Part shown: piece by piece, positions 50,170 to 59,435 of the stretch | Layout: every line of letters starts with the position of its first letter | Numbering within the stretch: the stretch's first letter is position 1 | NCBI RefSeq assembly: GCF_949628265.1 | Contig: NC_088788.1 | Coordinates: 3,596,001-3,660,000 of the forward strand | DNA length: 64,000 nucleotides | From: Cloeon dipterum | Taxonomy: Eukaryota; Arthropoda; Insecta; Ephemeroptera; Baetidae | Direction: 5' to 3' | Program-made: the position numbers and the translations under genes | Notes under the pieces: model-generated | What the model was told of the DNA's origin: nothing | The model's input: only the letters and a program-made list of their open reading frames with translations | The model's database searches: none

Positions 50170-50208
50170 TATAAATCGAATGCAAAAGGCACCTCACTAC
50201 AATCAGTT
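50170..50208 (+). promoter_or_regulatory. TATA/Inr promoter of peptide gene 1
   Basis: TATAAA at 50170-50175, TCAGTT with its A at 50205; conserved upstream of the duplicate peptide gene 3 (TATAAA 53089-53094, A of TCAGT at 53127). Confidence 0.7.
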
Positions 50209-50256
50209 TTGAGACGCAGTTCTCACATCACATCGCAGAGGCAGATAACTCAAACC

Positions 50257-50621
50257 ATGCACTTCGGACGTTTCATTTTCGTCCTTCTTCTGGCTATGGC
50301 TCTCATCCTCGGAGCTGCCAAGGCTTTGCCTGTGGAAAACAACTCAAATGTGGACACCTCGGAAGAACTTCCTTCGCGCAAGCATTATATTTGTGCTCTT
50401 CGACGCGTGAAGCTCTGCCCTGATGGACGAATACCAATACGCGGGAGATGTGGTCGAGACCGCCGAGGGAGGTAAGCATAATTATAAATAATGTTGTTTG
50501 CTTCGATCAAATCCAACATTAAATTAATATTTTTGCACATTTTAGAACTCAGATAAATACAGAGACGAAAGCAGAGACTACGGACAAGTATACAAAAATA
50601 TGTGAATGCAGCTGGCAGTAA
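50257..50621 (+). CDS. Secreted secapin-like peptide precursor 1
   Basis: Two exons: 50257-50471 and 50546-50621; 96 residues. If the intron were retained, the frame would end at 50475 with 73 residues. A signal peptide (FIFVLLLAMALILGAAKA) leads into an acidic propeptide (NSNVDTSEELPS). The mature region has HYICALRRVKLCPDG and IRGRCGRDRRGR. The C-P-[DE]-G-x6-G-x-C-R motif resembles the single-disulfide motif of secapin-type insect peptides (protease-inhibitory or antimicrobial in bees). An additional Cys lies upstream and more in the exon-2 tail (ICECSW). The functional link is inference. The duplicate is at 53170. Confidence 0.72.
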
Positions 50622-51175
50622 CCCATATAAAGAAGCAAATTCCTTTGGATAGACGGGATAGAGGCACACATAATATTTGATTTCTGTATTTAATGGACAT
50701 ATTAAATACGTGTGTATTTTCAAGATATCGCCAATTTCATTTTTTAACCAACAAAACAATTTACGTGTATATTGATAAGATAAAATTGAAATTTTGTGAA
50801 AATATAGTATCCAAAATATTATTGTACAAATGGATTATTCATTTGTTAAAAACCAAGCGTATATTTTATATTTTTAACCTCATAATGAGATATATTTCCA
50901 ATTTCTATTTTTACTCTGGATTTTTTATACACCAGACACAAACTAATTGAGAAAACGCTCCAAGAGGGGAGCATTTATCAAGAACAAAAATAATTCAACT
51001 ATCATGCAAACGTGTAGCTTATATTGCAAGTTAAAATACATGATCAGTTTGTTGATTTGAGGCAAAAGTTTTAGAGGGCAGCCATAGCCAGTCAGCGATT
51101 AGCCGATAAAAATCACAAACTTGGACTCGTGACCCTGCCTGATTGTGTTGTGGAGGCAGTCTTGCAGTTCCCATC
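50622..51175. other. Spacer between peptide genes 1 and 2
   Basis: Contains the 3' UTR of peptide gene 1 and the upstream region of gene 2, which has only a weak TATA-like GATAAAAA at about 51105-51112. It is AT-rich and shared with the second duplication unit. Confidence 0.55.
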
Positions 51176-51457
51176 ATGCTCTTCAGACATTTAACATGCT
51201 TCCTCCTGGCTTTTTTCCTAATCCTGGGTGCTGCCGTTACGTTGACTGTGGCAGAAGACTCTTCAGTGGACAGCTCGGAGGAGGTAGATTTGAAACCAAA
51301 TCCGCAAGCACTTACCGCACTTACAAGGACTTTGACACGACGAGGTGGTCGAAGTGGTCGAGTTCGTCCAAGTCCTAAACCAAGATCTAAGGTAAACTGA
51401 AATCAAGAGCGATTTTTTTATTTAATTAATTACTTTCAATTCGCTTAGACGCAATAA
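51176..51457 (+). CDS. Secreted basic peptide precursor 2
   Basis: The main exon is 51176-51391, with a GTAAAC donor and a likely tiny last exon 51449-51457 (Thr-Gln-stop); read through, the frame stops at 51400. About 74 residues either way. The signal peptide is HLTCFLLAFFLILGAAVTLT. The acidic pro-segment EDSSVDSSEEVDLKP is plainly related to that of peptide 1 (SNVDTSEE). The mature end is strongly basic (TRRGGRSGRVRPSPKPRSK) and has no cysteine. The shared front end with an unrelated mature part points to a fast-evolving effector peptide family. Function is unknown. Confidence 0.68.
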
Positions 51458-52444
51458 TTGGCTGAAGAGCGTTAACGACAGCTCAGGAATAGGAAAAAAG
51501 GATTTTTTCCGACACACTCCTTCCATTGGCAAGAAAAGAAAAGATAATTAACTAACTGTAGAACACTTGAGTTTTTTTATCTTCTATCACTGACCATTAC
51601 TAAATACATATTTTGATTTATTATGTTTGCTTTTCCTGCTATACCCACTCTCCATAGTTTTGAGACGGAGAAAATTGGCAAACCTAATTTCTCGGCTTTG
51701 GAATTTTATTTAAATTTTCACTATGCTCTGTAGACGGAAAGGGTCGACATGTCTTTATGAATCCGGACAAATTTTGTGTTAAAACCTGCTGTTTTGGTAA
51801 AATGAAATAAAAATAATCGCCAAAGTGAGGAGAAATATCTGCGTTTCAATATCAAATATTAATTTTCCTCTCAAGCTCTGGTAATGATTTGATTTAGTTA
51901 TTACCCGCCTTTTCATTTAATTTTTTGTCTTTTCAAAGATCCGAGAAACTCTTCAATTCATAATATGTTTACAGTCTAGCAAAGTCAGTTAAGAAATGTG
52001 GAAAAAATCTTGAGTTTGCTCAATCTTGAACCTAACTTGTTCGTAAAATTGCAAAAAATAGAAACGTCGCCTGTTTCATCTCTAAGAACGATTAAATTAA
52101 TAAAAACTGATTTCCAATGTTTACTTATTTTCCCTATAGTAAATTTTTAGAATTACTTGATCTCATCCTAATTTTAACTAAGCACATTTTACCGGAGAGA
52201 GCGTCATTGGAATACGTCAAAAACAAATTTATACCCAACTGTGTATTATTTCTGCACAAGCTACAAAGTTCAAGATACAGTGGAGACCAATCAGATAATA
52301 AGTCTTCTTCTTAGTTAGGCGTATTTTATCATCGCTTGATTTCAATACTAGACCAAGGGCCTGCCCGGGTTATCCAAAAACTTGCCCGCGGATGGAATAA
52401 AAGTACGACTAATTTATTCACTTTTATTTTTTATTAATTTATTT
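51458..52444. other. Rest of duplication unit 1
   Basis: AT-rich non-coding remainder of the duplicated unit up to about 52350. It matches 54400-55375. The frame at 52117-52314 is not preserved in the duplicate, so it is not called. Confidence 0.55.
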
Positions 52445-53023
52445 TAAAAATTACAAATAAAAGGAATAAGAGTGAATTGAAGCAGAACTGATTTGATAAT
52501 ATAAATTTAAGTTCCTTTTTGGTGTTTTGGTTTTAGAAGCTTGCGAGAAACATGTTTCGATTTTGATCACAAACAAGAAAATGAGATAAATTAATCTTAT
52601 TCCCGCAAAGGGTACACTCACACGAAGGCGCCTGAGATTCACAGTAAAAAAGCTTGTTCTTGCAAATTGCAAATTTGATAGAAACCCGTGACGAGCATGT
52701 CTCAATGTTAATAAGCGCGTGCCTATTTTTATAACAAGCTTATTTCCGTTTCTGGTTGACCATCGCCAAATTCAATTTTTAGGCATTTATCTTGACATTG
52801 TCCAAAGATTAGACATCATAATTAAAGCCCGTCTAAACGTATTTAGTCTCATTTTTTATCAAAATAGTCGCTTTCAAGGATAAAAGTCGCACTCAGAAAT
52901 GTTGTACATGATTTTTTAGTTACAGTTACTTCTAGTTAAATAAAAAAAAAATCCATTATTTTGCAAAATTTCCTTTTTTAACTTTGTAAGACACTACAAA
53001 CAAATAAAGAACTTTTAAACTTT
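52445..53023 (-). repeat. Diverged block X, copy 1
   Basis: Similar over most of its length to 57850-58475: shared minus-strand blocks include CACGGGT(C/T)..ATCA, GATTAAT, TGTGAT and CGCAAG(C/T)T, and plus-strand TTATTTCCGTTTCTG followed by CCATCGCCAAATT. A minus-strand TATAAAAATAGG lies near 52725-52736, so a small minus-strand gene is conceivable. The open frames of the two copies agree only in part. Confidence 0.5.
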
Positions 53024-53169
53024 CCGAGGCAGAGTCAGTAGGTTTTTTCGTTTTTAGGTTATAGGTTATAGGCTATAGATTACAATCATATAAATCGAAT
53101 GTAAAAGGCACCTCACTACAATAATCAGTTTTGCGACGCAGTTGTCACATCACATCGCAGAGGCAAACC

Positions 53170-53494
53170 ATGCACTTCAGACACTTCATTTTCGTCTTTC
53201 TGACTATGGCTCTCATCCTCGGAGCTGCCAAGGCTTTGCCTGGGGAACAAAACTCAAATGTGGACACCCCGGACGAACCTTCTTCAGAGGAGCACTCCGA
53301 CTCCGGCTTGATTGTGTGTTTAATTCCCACACCCGAACCCCGCTGCCCTGATGGGCAAATAAGATTTCGCGGGAGATGCAGGATGTAAGCATAAAAAATT
53401 ACAAAAACCGTTGTTTGCTTCTGCACGATTTGATCAAATCCAACATTAAATTAATATTTTCGCTTATTTTAGAACTGTCTGGTCTGGCAAATAA
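53170..53494 (+). CDS. Secreted secapin-like peptide precursor 3
   Basis: Two exons: 53170-53384 and 53473-53494; 78 residues. Exon 1 has exactly the same length (215 bp) and phase as in peptide gene 1. The signal peptide is FIFVFLTMALILGAAKALPG. The acidic pro-segment SNVDTPDEPSSEEHSDSG is longer in acidic residues, and the mature part is VCLIPTPEPRCPDGQ then IRFRGRCR. The CPDG-x6-RC motif is kept while the region around it has diverged, including loss of the arginine-rich segment. Retention of the intron would end the frame at 53388 (RCRM). A secapin-like identity is inferred from the motif only. Confidence 0.72.
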
Positions 53495-54175
53495 AAGGCA
53501 TACGGCTGGACAGAAAATAATGTGATTGCAGTTGCAGTTGGCAATAAAGAAGCAAATTTCTTTGGATAGACGGGATAGAGGCACACATATATTTGATTTC
53601 TGTATTTAATGGACATATTAAATACGCGTGTATTTTCAAGCAATCGACATATTTCATATTTTCAACTCACATAACAGTAAGATTAAATTGAAAAAATGTT
53701 GCTGCAGATGAAAATATAGTATCCAAAATATTATTTTACTAAAATGTATTATTCATTTACATTTGTTAAAAACCAAGCGTATTTTTTAACCTCAAAATTC
53801 GATATATTTTCAATTTCTTTGACGAATGAAAGAAAAAGAGCATCAAGGGCGTTGTGTAAATATTATTTATTACGTCTGTTCCCTGGCTCTGGTTACATTT
53901 TTCTAAATGATCGACCGTGTTCACTCTTGATGAAAACTTTGAAACATCTTAAACCTGGATTTTTTCATATACTTGAAAACATGCTCAAAAAGGGAGTGCA
54001 TAAATAAAAAATATGCAAACGTGTAGCTTATATTGAAAGTTCAAATATATGATCTGTTTGTTGATTTGAAGCCAAAGTTTTAGAGGGCAGCCATATAACC
54101 AGTCAGCGATAAGCGATAAATCACAAACTTGACCCTGTCTGCTCGTGTTGTGGAAACAGTCTTGCAGTTCGCATC
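53495..54175. other. Spacer between peptide genes 3 and 4
   Basis: Homologous to 50622-51175, AT-rich, with the 3' UTR of peptide gene 3. The frame at 53744-54007 is not conserved in unit 1. Confidence 0.55.
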
Positions 54176-54364
54176 ATGCTCTTCAGACACTTAACATGCT
54201 TCCTCCTGGCTTTTTTCCTAATCCTGGGTGCTGCCGTGACGTTGACTGTGGCACACAACTCCTCAGTGGACAGCTCATCGGAGGGAGATTTGAAACCAAT
54301 TGGTCAATCGCTTTTCGATCATTTGACAAAAAAATCAAGAGGTCGCACCAACACCAAGTCATAG
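54176..54364 (+). CDS. Secreted basic peptide precursor 4
   Basis: 62 residues in one exon. A signal peptide nearly identical to peptide 2 (HLTCFLLAFFLILGAAVTLT) and acidic segment NSSVDSSSEGDLKP are followed by a short basic mature part ending KKSRGRTNTKS. The stop comes before the position of the gene-2 donor, so the terminal intron is now in the 3' UTR. The mature part shares little with gene 2 although the flanks align well, consistent with relaxed or positive selection on the C-terminal region. Confidence 0.68.
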   Translation: MLFRHLTCFLLAFFLILGAAVTLTVAHNSSVDSSSEGDLKPIGQSLFDHLTKKSRGRTNTKS

Positions 54365-55604
54365 TTCTAAAAGGTAACCTTAAATCTAGAGTATTTTTTT
54401 AATTGATTACTTGTTCAAATCGCTTAGACGCAACAATTGGCTGAAGAGTGTTAAAAACAGCTCAGCGCACATCACTCTTCTGAACATTTTGTAACCAAAT
54501 AAAGATTTTTTCCTAAGCACTTCTTTCATTGGCATGGAAAGATAATTAACTATAACTCAATAACATTTTGAGTTTTTTCTATCATCAATCAATCCTTAAC
54601 AATTACTAAAAATGCATTAATTATTATTGTATTTGCTTCCACCCACTCCATAGTTTTGAGACAGAGAAAATTAGCATACTTGTTTCTCAGCTTGTGAATT
54701 TAATTAAAATTGTTACTAAAAGCTTTGAGAACGAGAAATTTCGACTTATCTTTATGGATGTGGAAAAATTTTGTCTTGAAATCCGCTATTATAACAAAAA
54801 ATAAAAGGAATCACCAAAGTGAGGAGAAAAAGCTGCGTTTTGTTGACAAATATTATTAATTTTTATCTCAAGCTCTGGTAAGAATTTAAATTGCTAAAAT
54901 CATAATCTTCCCTTAATTTAATTTGTTGTTTGTGGAAAATATCCGAAAAACTCTTAAGTTCATAATTTATTTGCAGTCTAGCAAAGTCAGTTAAGAAATG
55001 TTGAACAAAATGTTAGTTTTTTCTCAATCTTGAACCTAAAAATTATTCGTCAAATTACCCCAAAAATCAGAAACATCGCCTAGTTCATCTCGAAAAACGG
55101 TTTTTAGCCGGGAAAAATAGTTGACAACTAATTATTATGACTTTCTTATTTATCCTTAAATCTCCATAACAATCGAATCTCACACTAATTTTATTTCAGC
55201 ATATTTTTCTGGAGTTATTGAAATGCGTCATACATAATTGATTCACAAATTTAATCTTTTACTGTATGTTATTTCTGCACAAGATACAAAGTTCAAGCTA
55301 CAGAGGCACCAGTCAGATTAGCTTTTCCTCTTAGTCGCGTATTTAATCACCGCTTCAATCACATCCGAGACCTATAAGCCCAGATGATGATATGCACTGG
55401 CAATACATGGCCTACAGGCAAGAATTCAATTATTTTAATTGTACGTGAATGGAAATAGTATTATTTATTTATTCCTAATACATGAAATGACAATTTTTTT
55501 ATTTTGGGAAACAATAAGCGAATTGAACTGGTCTTCAGACACTGCAGACTTCTAGGTAGGAAATATTATATAAAAGCAGTTGGAAATAATTTTAAAATGA
55601 TATT
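54365..55604. other. Rest of unit 2 and MARVEL-4 3' spacer
   Basis: AT-rich sequence matching the remainder of unit 1 to about 55375, then ~230 bp of spacer or 3' UTR before the MARVEL-4 stop. No gene. Confidence 0.55.
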
Positions 55605-56859
55605 TTATTCGGCATTCAGCTCTTTGCACCATCTGGACATGGCGTAGTACAAGCTGACGCTGTGGCAGACGACGTTGAAGAGCGCAAGACTGCCGGCGAT
55701 GATGTTTTCTTCTTTGACATCTGAGTACGGCGCCGACGACCAAATAACCAACTGCGCGATGCCAGCAGACGCGTACAGAATGGCCAGGCAAATTACCAAC
55801 AGCGTTTCCTAAAAACGAGAAAAATGTGGATGAGTTCTTATGAAAATGGAGGAAATAATAACAATTAAAGACCGTCTTTGACGAAATTTCTGAGCTCACC
55901 AATCGATTCCTGAGGGTCGAATTAGGTAAAGTGGATATTTTTCCGACCAAAGATTCCAGTGCGACGTGCGAACTTTTTTTCCCGCCAAAACAATATGAAT
56001 GCGAGAACTGCGCATGCGTGAGAGCTGGGTGGATCTGACAAAGAAGTCATTTGTACAGGCGGTGCTCAAACCAGCTGTGACGCGTGCGCACTTCTCGCAT
56101 TCATATTGTTTTGGCGGGAAAAAAGTTCGCACGTCACGCTGGACTTTTTTAACGGAAAAAACATCTACTTTAACTAATTCGACCCTCAGGAATCGATTGG
56201 TGCGCTCAGAAACTTCGTCAAAGACTGTCTTTAAATAAAAAAACTTGAGTTTTAAATAATTTTTCCTGTAATGGCTGTAAAAAGGCTGGTTATTTCAGGG
56301 AAAAAACACTGGTAAACCAATTAAACCAGACTTAAATTGCACAAAATTGTTTCATCTTTAGTTATGTATTTAATTTAATAAATAAATTTCAAGCATTCCA
56401 ACACTTTTGCTGATGATATTTCTTCATTACGGCCTTTTCCTCCTTTTTTTTCATCAATCAATTAACAAAACAAATGCGAAAATTTACAAACAAACTCCAG
56501 GGAAATTTTCTGGCTCGCTCCTTGAAGCAGAGGAGGTAGATGAGAACCCAGATGAAGGTGAGCACGACCGAGAAAACGGTGGCCGCGATGAACCAGTAGG
56601 AGCCGGCCGGCAGGTCGTAGGTGCCGTCAATGAGAGCAGGGGCGGCGCACGCCACGCACGCCACCCCGATGGCCAGCTGCAGCAGCTTGAGGAAGCCCTC
56701 GTTGCTCCGGAAGAAGTGGGCCAAGTCCATCCGGACGCCGAACTTGGGCGGAATGGCGCTCGTCGGCGTGCCGACGCCGACCGACTCGACGCTCTCCGCC
56801 GTCAACGTCATCTGCGACAGCTTTTGGCCCCGCGGCTGCGGATGCTGCTCACACATCAT
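55605..56859 (-). CDS. MARVEL-type four-helix membrane protein 4
   Basis: Two exons on the minus strand: 56859-56488 and 55808-55605; 191 residues. It is the most diverged of the four paralogues. N-terminus MMCEQHPQPRGQKLSQ; helix 1 FLKLLQLAIGVACVACAAPA; a longer loop 1 (LIDGTYDLPAGS); helix 2 YWFIAATVFSVVLTFIWVLI; helix 3 LVICLAILYASAGIAQLVIW; helix 4 with NIIAGSLALFNVVCHSVSLYY; tail MSRWCKELNAE. It has the same phase-0 intron before helix 3 and ATG ATG start. The intron contains a fold-back family C element. It is separated from paralogues 1-3 by the peptide cluster. Confidence 0.82.
55868..56233. mobile_element. Fold-back element, family C, copy 2
   Basis: TTAA occurs at both ends (TTAAAGACCGTCTTTGACGA and CGTCAAAGACTGTCTTTAA). 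The arms contain CCGCCAAAACAATATGAATG and its complement CATTCATATTGTTTTGGCGG, with CGCATGCGTGAGAGCTGG near the centre. A palindromic copy of 48975-49337, inside the MARVEL-4 intron. Confidence 0.88.
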
Positions 56860-57320
56860 GCTGAAATTGTGTAGGGACAAATCGAGAAATCGAACGGAAT
56901 GATATTTAATTAAATTTAAAGGAAAATAAACCACACTGAATGCATGCGTCTGTATTTAATACGTGCATTTTTCTGTCTTTTACAGTTAAAAAATTAATAA
57001 AAATTCCTCACCAGCTATAAATGTTGCATTATTCCTACCGGAACCAAAATCAAAATAATAGTTTTTTGCAATTATGTTAATAAATTGAAGATTTCCAACT
57101 GAAAAATTTGATCGTAGAAAAACAGACAAAGTAAAACGTGTTATTTTATGCTGATTGCTAATGAAGACGAACATAAAATTTATTTTTCATTCATCGGTTG
57201 TTTAGGAAGATGTCAAATTTCATGGTTCATTTATGAAAAGGATGTCCCTGTAGAGATAAAAAACTCATTCCTTTGTTGGAAAAACAATACGAATTTGATG
57301 AAAAACGAACAATTATTTAA

Positions 57321-57723
57321 AGTGGAATGATACAGGGCAACAATTGAAAATTATATGAATTGTTGGATGACGTAAACAACTTTTTCAACAATTTGGAATA
57401 GTAAAAAAGGACCTTCCTACAGTGAAAATTCAAATTTTGTTAATTTTCTCCAAAATTTAGAGGGCTTGAACATATTTTCTTGGCATATTTCGATTCCTCT
57501 CGTTGAGATCTGTCCAACGGTGTATGCCACTTATTGGGGAAACTCTTGTTTTTGAAATTAAATCGGATTTCAAGTAAGGAGACAGCCATTACCATTTGAA
57601 AAGCTAATTTTCTCACAAAATTACAGTGCTTCTCAGGTCAATTTAGGCTTTAACTGAATCCTAGGGGACGAGTTTTCGCATTGGCAACAAGCATTTTCCA
57701 GGCTTTTGCAGTATCATTCCTCT
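57321..57723 (+). mobile_element. TTAA-family MITE (family A), copy 5
   Basis: Flanked by TTAA at 57317-57320 and 57724-57727. The ends are AGTGGAATGATACAG and GCAGTATCATTCCTCT. About 403 bp, missing some 25 bp around the AAAGCACGCTAACTTTCC block found in other copies. Confidence 0.9.
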
Positions 57724-57849
57724 TTAAGATTGCGAAAAGTCATAGTTATAATTTTAAATAGGTCTGTTGTGATGACGAATAATTGTTGTAAATATTTTTT
57801 TACTCATGTTTTTTTAAGATGCATGTTAAACTCTTTATAATTTAAAAAT

Positions 57850-58475
57850 TATAAATAAAATTGTATCAAAACACAGAAATTGTGTACATGACATGTATCT
57901 GATTTGATTACAAAAATCTGGATCACTTTTTGGCACTTCAGTCTTAGAAACTTGCGACGGAATTGTTTTGTTTTTATCACAGACAAGGAGACAAGGTCAT
58001 GACTCACGAGAGATATTAATCTTCTTCTCGCATGGGGCACACTCATGACATGAAGATTCTCAAGTAACAAATTTTGTTATTGCAAATCTGATAGTGACCC
58101 GTGAAAAGCATTTCTCATAAGCGCGCTTGCCTAGATATCTTGATAACAAGTTGATTATTTCCGTTTCTGATCGACCATCGCCAAATTATGAAAAACTCAA
58201 ACTGATTTTAAACTTTTTAGGTCTTTTCTTTGTCTTGAAAATTAGACATTATAGTTTAACTCCGTGTTTTCGTGTGGCGAGCAAACGTATGAAGTCTTAT
58301 TTTTGAAAAAATTATCGTTTTTAAGGATAAAATAAATGTTTGCGATTTTTTGGGACGATTGATTACTCTTTTGGATTAAAAATTAGCTTTTTTAAACAAA
58401 ATTTCACATTTTAACTTTTGTAAGTCACTCCAAATCAATAACAAAAGCTTCCCAACTTTCCGAGGGCAAAAGTTA
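57850..58475 (-). repeat. Diverged block X, copy 2
   Basis: Similar to 52445-53023 in the same orientation, ending near ACTTTCCGAGG in both. Minus-strand frames share fragments such as LSVIKTKQF versus LFVIKIETCF. No gene can be asserted. Confidence 0.5.
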
Positions 58476-59435
58476 AATGGAGATCAGGTCATAACATTTT
58501 CGGTCAGACGCTTCCCAGACGTCAGAATTATGAAATTTTCCCTAAATTAGAGAAAACACGATCAAATACAATTTTAGGTCTGATTTTTTTTGTAGATTGA
58601 GAATAAAATCCCGAACAAGACCTCCTTCATAATCCAAAATTAAATCTAAATCAAAATCGCAGTAGCTGGTCTATAAATTGCAAAGTGTAGTAGTGCCTGA
58701 AAGGTGCATACTTGCCAGCCATTCGCGATGCGTGCACACGCAGAACTGACTTGAGTTTCTATTGAATCACGGCCACATGACCCCTAATTAAGATAAAACT
58801 AAGCCTTTTTATTTTATTACACCACTTGTGTGTTGCGACCGCGACGCATAATAAAACAGGACGGTAGCTGCAGTTTAAAAAGTCGAGATTTATTTGTACA
58901 AAAAAATTGAGAAAACCATCAAGAAGTATTGTATATGTATATAAGAGTTGCATAATCGATAGGTGCGTGTCGAGTGACAACATACTGCGGTAGTACAAAA
59001 ATTGACCTGTGTGTATTCTGTTAAAATTAGGAGTATATAATCGTATAAAAAGAGAGAACATCCTCAGAGGCACTGAGTATTCAATTGACACGCTGCTTCT
59101 GAATGCGTAAAATTTGAATCCAAGGCAAAAAGAGCTGCAAGAAAATTGAGAATTTTACACCGTGTAATATAATTTACAACCTCGCATATAAATATCGATT
59201 TTCATAAATTAATTTAGCTACGTACATTAATTTATAATCTGGTTCCGCATAATTTAACACTTAAACCTGCGCTTGACTACGTTTGCTTCAATTTCTGATT
59301 AACAACAATAATTAATTCCGATATTTAATTTTGATAAAATTTCGCATCATCACAAAAGAGAGAGAGAGAAAACAAAGGAGAGATGTGAACACGTTTGACG
59401 AAATGCAAAGGCACGTATAATTTCCACAAAAAAAA

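Larger units (their letters stand above)
50106..52350 (+). repeat. Segmental duplication unit 1 (peptide genes 1 and 2)
   Basis: About 2.25 kb aligns end to end with 53024-55375. Both begin at GGCAGAGTCAG..TTTTTAGGTTAT upstream of the first peptide gene and both end past TATTTCTGCACAAG..ACAAAGTTCAAG. Promoters, exons, introns and intergenic sequence are all shared, with many substitutions and small indels. It is therefore not very recent. Confidence 0.85.
53024..55375 (+). repeat. Segmental duplication unit 2 (peptide genes 3 and 4)
   Basis: The second copy of the 50106-52350 unit, carrying peptide genes 3 and 4 in the same order and orientation. It is about 100 bp longer through small insertions. 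Confidence 0.85.
56860..59435. other. MARVEL-4 upstream and Ack-like 3' UTR region
   Basis: AT-rich. It holds a TTAA-family element (57321-57723) and block X copy 2 (57850-58475). The part from about 58.87 to 59.435 kb is probably the Ack-like 3' UTR, with minus-strand AATAAA-type signals near 58810 and 58888. The frame at 58759-59091 is not convincing. Confidence 0.5.

Noticed and set aside
52117-52314. 65-codon plus-strand ORF in duplication unit 1
   Set aside because: The frame is not preserved at the homologous place in unit 2.
32109-57723. Dispersed repeats considered as CRISPR or tandem arrays
   Set aside because: Copies are kilobases apart, in both orientations, with TTAA borders; there are no regular spacers.
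58759-59091. 110-codon minus-strand ORF
   Set aside because: It falls in the probable Ack-like 3' UTR, with no motif and AT-driven composition.
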